Positions 5,902 through 5,990 of a DNA stretch of 5,990 nt are shown here, piece by piece. The stretch comes from JAWLGW01 sp964569055. GTDB taxonomy: Bacteria; Planctomycetota; J058. Position 1 is the first letter of the stretch; each line of letters begins with the position of its first letter. A program made the position numbers and the translations under genes. Below the pieces are notes generated by a model. That model searched no databases. It was not told the origin of the DNA and saw only the letters and a program-made list of their open reading frames with translations. The stretch covers positions 1 to 5,990 of the forward strand of contig CAZMSZ010000436.1 in the NCBI GenBank assembly GCA_964569055.1, read 5' to 3'.

Positions 5902-5990
5902 GGTCTCCTGCCGTCGGCAGCGCCCGCCGCCCCGACCGCAGCGCCAGCTGCCCGCACGCCGCCTCGGCCTCGGCGCCGCGGGTGCGGCGC
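5867..5990 (-). CDS. rlmN: 23S rRNA (adenine2503-C2)-methyltransferase RlmN, C-terminal 40 residues (partial)
   Basis: Reading the minus strand from base 5989 gives RRTRGAEAEAACGQLALRSG, then RRALPTAGD, then a tail to a TGA at 5869-5867. The R-x-x-RG-x(5)-ACGQL block is the highly conserved end of the radical-SAM methyltransferases RlmN/Cfr; the Cys in ACGQL (codon 5956-5954) corresponds to E. coli Cys355, which forms the covalent intermediate when C2 of A2503 in 23S rRNA (and A37 of some tRNAs) is methylated. The usual D-I in RG-x-D-I-x-AACGQL is here E-A, a mild departure. RlmN is favoured over Cfr because it is the housekeeping member; this fragment alone cannot separate them. Codon third positions are all G/C up to ALPT and then lose that bias: the last ten codons (EYQQGTGNWK) and the stop come from the right arm of the inverted-repeat element. 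The rest of the gene lies beyond the right edge. Confidence 0.85.
   Translation of the reverse strand, partial: RRTRGAEAEAACGQLALRSGRRALPTAGDREYQQGTGNWK

Noticed and set aside
5908..5920. Perfect small palindrome CTGCCGTCGGCAG as terminator
   Set aside because: It lies inside the rlmN coding frame (LPTAG codons) and has no T-run on either strand.

Overview
The window comes from a very GC-rich bacterium (roughly three quarters G+C by eye, with codon third positions almost always G or C). The gene content fits a Planctomycetota- or Myxococcota-like environmental genome: PQQ-type sorbosone/glucose dehydrogenase lipoprotein, DUF4112, YqaE/Pmp3, secreted thioredoxin-fold protein, and large alanine/arginine/glutamate-rich secreted proteins. 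The phylum is an inference. A 100-N scaffold gap indicates a draft, probably metagenomic, assembly.

Layout. (1) 3-1532 (+): 5'-truncated PQQ-dependent sugar dehydrogenase-like six-bladed propeller, probably a lipoprotein whose start lies left of the window. (2) 1925-2134 and 1516-1956 (-): a two-gene unit of small membrane-associated proteins, YqaE/Pmp3 followed by DUF4112, overlapping each other by 32 bp; the second also overlaps the 3' end of the dehydrogenase. (3) 2135-2665: an intergenic region with an RBS-masking hairpin in front of yqaE, a scaffold gap bounded by two identical 55-bp sequences, and a pair of inverted hexanucleotide arrays around a 107-bp core. (4) 2666-3625 (+): secreted protein resembling DUF6263. 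(5) 3616-4584 (-): secreted thioredoxin-fold protein with no cysteine at all and a helical C-terminal half. (6) 4704-5735 (+): lipoprotein of unknown function, divergent from the previous gene. (7) 5754-5901: an A+T-rich inverted-repeat element. (8) 5867 to the right edge (-): the last 40 codons of a 23S rRNA methyltransferase rlmN, overlooked by a simple length cut-off, recognised by the motif with its catalytic cysteine; its final ten codons and stop are supplied by the repeat element.

The genes do not form one pathway. Most encode envelope or exported proteins. The most unusual content is non-coding: two intergenic elements with different sequences but the same plan (degenerate short tandem repeats as inverted arms around a GC-rich core), and two minus-strand leaders in which a hairpin pairs the Shine-Dalgarno sequence with an upstream complement.
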